The notes under the pieces were generated by a model. It worked only from the letters and a program-made list of their open reading frames with translations, was not told the DNA's origin and did no database searches. Below are positions 61,780-64,000 of a DNA stretch of 64,000 nucleotides, piece by piece (position 1 is the first letter of the stretch; every line of letters starts with the position of its first letter). The position numbers and the translations under genes are program-made. The stretch lies in the NCBI GenBank assembly GCA_009760855.2, contig WPIO01000106.1:1195001-1259000 (forward strand), read 5' to 3'. This stretch comes from Cristatella mucedo. Lineage: Eukaryota > Bryozoa > Phylactolaemata > Cristatellidae.

Positions 61780-63065
61780 GAGTCGGATTGAAATTGATCA
61801 GCCATCCAGGCGCGAGCGATGGCCAGCGCTCACCAACGAAGGCGGATGCACGAACTTTGACCTGTAAGAATGGCAGCGTTAGAGCCGTTGGTTAAACGAG
61901 CATCAAACCGGCGCTCGCTTCTCGAACCTGCGACGATTCGGAGGAGTTCGACGGCGTTCCGCACGGCGCTTCCGCACAGCTGCTCCCCCAACAGCTCCGT
62001 CAGCCGGGTACCTGGGCGACCTGGCTGCCTAGCAGGCAGGCGGGCGGGTTCGGGAGGCGGGTGAGCTGACGTAAAGTCACGTGGTTAGCCAGTCGCACGG
62101 AATAGGCGAATACAAGCGGAAGGCGGCTCGAGGGACTTCACCGTTCGGCTCGCTTGCTGCTCGAAATGATGGAGGCCGAAACCGAAGCGGATGCCTCGAG
62201 GCGGCAGCGTGAGGAGTCGTACAAGAGGACGGTGCTCGTCGTGAGTAGGACCTCGGCAGCCTAGGCGGCGGGCGTCGGCCGCAGCTGCCTGCACGCAAGG
62301 CGTCAGCGCTCGCAACGTGGCCGGCCGGCGATCGACTGTCGCCCGCTGCTGCCGCTGCTTCGACAGTCAGCGCTACCCGAAGCGCACGCTCGGCAGTGCC
62401 GGCGTCTCAGAGTGACGGATCAGACGGCGGTCACGTGGCACGAAAGCAGAGTGGCAGAGCTTCCTGTCCCTCCGTTACACGTCTACGGCTGGTGTACGGG
62501 CAGGTCTTCGGGCCACCAGAGTGCTCTGTGCTCTGTCGGTGTCGCCCGCCGTGCCGTAGCAGGAGTCGGCCAGTTGACGTCTTTACACTGGAGAGATGCG
62601 TCTGAGCTGCTGACCGTTCTCGATAGGCATAGATAGAAAGTGCGGCCTAGAAAGAGCAGCAGCTGCCGGGGGCGGCGGCGACGCCGGCGAAAGCCCACGT
62701 GACCTGAGCAAATAAACGAGTAGCCAGTCAGCTGATAGCCGTTCGAGCTCGCTCCAGCTCGAACGGAAGCCACGTGAGACTGACTCTCCACGGGAGACTC
62801 GGCTACACGTTATGGCTACGCCGGCACCAGTTTGGATCCTGGCTGCTCCTCGCCCGCTGCTCCTCCCACTCCGAAGGACTTCCGGGTGCGAGTACTGACG
62901 AGCTGCAGTAACGCTCGCTGTAACGTTCCGATACTCTCAGCAGACATGCCATCGAGCGGGCAGGCGGGCGGACCTCGCCTCGTGCTGCCGACGTCGTGTT
63001 CGCCGAGACGTTTCACCGTGCAGACCGCTTGCAGCAAGGGCCACCGCAAGGACGGTGTGCTGTAG
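61780..63065. promoter_or_regulatory. CpG-rich block, possible promoter or 5' gene end
   Basis: GC and CpG content are visibly higher than in the surrounding sequence. It holds the possible first exon at 62166-62240 and a 64-codon open frame at 61870-62064 (MAALEPLVKRASNRRSLLEP) with no homology that I recognise. This is consistent with the start of a third gene. Confidence 0.35.
62166..62240 (+). CDS. Possible first coding exon of an unidentified gene
   Basis: In the CpG-rich block an ATG at 62166 opens 25 codons rich in Glu, Arg and Ala (MMEAETEADASRRQREESYK, then RTVLV), followed exactly by the strong donor GTGAGT in phase 0. Composition and donor look like a real first exon, but I do not recognise the protein and found no second exon before the window ends. 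It could be chance. Confidence 0.3.
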
Positions 63066-63561
63066 CAGCGCCAGTCGGCAAACGCCATTGAATAAGGCTC
63101 CGGGCTGTAAACTAATAGCGTGGGTGCAGTTGCCCCCCCCCGGGATAAATCTTCACATGAAGGAGGGTGGACGCCAACTCGGGAACAAATCCTCCTTCTA
63201 AAAATCTGCTCGAAAAAACTCTCCATCCCCTCGGCACATTGTTTTTATTCAAACTCTTAGTTTTGCTTTAACCATTCAATTTAGCTGTTAGTTCAGGTCC
63301 TAATAAACCTTAGCTACGTAGTCTGTAAGTGCCAAAGCCACGCACCACAAGGAAGCCTCTTTCGCTGCACCAAAAGAAAATTCCCGCACCTATTTGGAAA
63401 GACCGGGGTACCGCTTCGAGGGCGAGCCACGCCTCTTTCATCGCGTCTAAAAGCAATTACTTGAAGGTGTGCGCCACATGACACCTCTCCGGTAGCAATT
63501 TTCTATTCAAGATTCAACAGGCTCATATATAAACGTATATATATATATATATTCCTATTGG

Positions 63562-63602
<41 letters not shown>

Positions 63603-64000
63603 GCATATATATATAGAGAGAGAGAGAGAGGAGAGAGAGAGAGAAAGAGACCTTAGCGGCTGCAAATTCTCCTTGAAGTTGGCCAACCGGAATTTCCACT
63701 GTAGGGCTTGTCCTCAAATCAGGAAGTTAAAGCGCCTTCTTACTCAGAGGATGAAACCCGGACGGCTATCTAGCCCCGTCTAAAATACACGTGTTTTCTC
63801 TTCTAGAGAATTGCCTTAAATGTGAGATCGAGAAAAAGCCTATGGAACCACCATTAACACACTAAATATTGAGTTATTTCTATTACCCATTTGCCACTCG
63901 TGGAATGATGTTCATTTGCTCCTAGAATTATGATGGCCACCCGGAAGGTCTGCGGGGCATTCACGGGGGGGGGGGGCGAGAGTTAAGCGTTGGGAACGAC
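63066..64000. other. No supported gene
   Basis: It contains a C run at 63132, AT/AG repeats and a G run at 63965; otherwise nothing recognised. Confidence 0.5.
63532..63645 (+). repeat. (AT)n followed by (AG)n
   Basis: Alternating AT tracts with an inner break at 63552-63565, then an AG run. Confidence 0.9.

Overview
The window is nuclear DNA from an animal, most likely an invertebrate. Genes are split into short exons by introns of up to about 5 kb. The remainder is dense in LINE and tRNA-derived SINE copies and long (CT)n, (CA)n and (AT)n tracts. A minor-class (U12) intron argues against lineages that lost the minor spliceosome, such as Caenorhabditis. I cannot name the phylum.

Two complete conserved genes dominate and I reconstructed both exon by exon. 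On the minus strand, 37326 down to 20697, lies a SMARCD/BAF60 gene (SWI/SNF subunit, SWIB domain; 13 coding exons, 553 codons). On the plus strand, 37591 to 57643, lies cyclin-dependent kinase 5 (11 coding exons, 294 codons, every catalytic motif present). Exon phases agree at every junction. The genes are head to head, with 264 bp between the start codons, so they probably share a bidirectional promoter. CDK5 has an AT-AC U12-type intron and a GC-AG intron; SMARCD has a second GC-AG intron.

Region by region: 1-19.4 kb holds fragments of LINE family A, simple repeats, a 55-bp tandem repeat, a 123-bp tandem repeat that reads as a 41-residue protein repeat, and a gypsy-like LTR/primer-binding-site/leader fragment; I see no recognisable host gene. 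19.4-20.2 kb is a SINE1 joined to a LINE family B copy, followed by the SMARCD 3' end. 20.7-37.3 kb is SMARCD with LINE B and SINE2 copies in its introns. 37.6-57.6 kb is CDK5, whose introns carry CT/CA arrays, LINEs, SINEs and a decayed minus-strand copy of a multi-copy invertebrate protein family. 57.6-64 kb is intergenic, with SINEs, a CpG-rich block at about 61.8-63.1 kb and one possible first exon of an unidentified gene.

Two LINE families (CR1/L2-like by their C-terminal region) and two SINE families recur. SINE2 and LINE A share a 3'-terminal hairpin-forming sequence, which suggests a SINE/LINE parasite-host pair. All calls come from reading the sequence; no alignment or database search was run.
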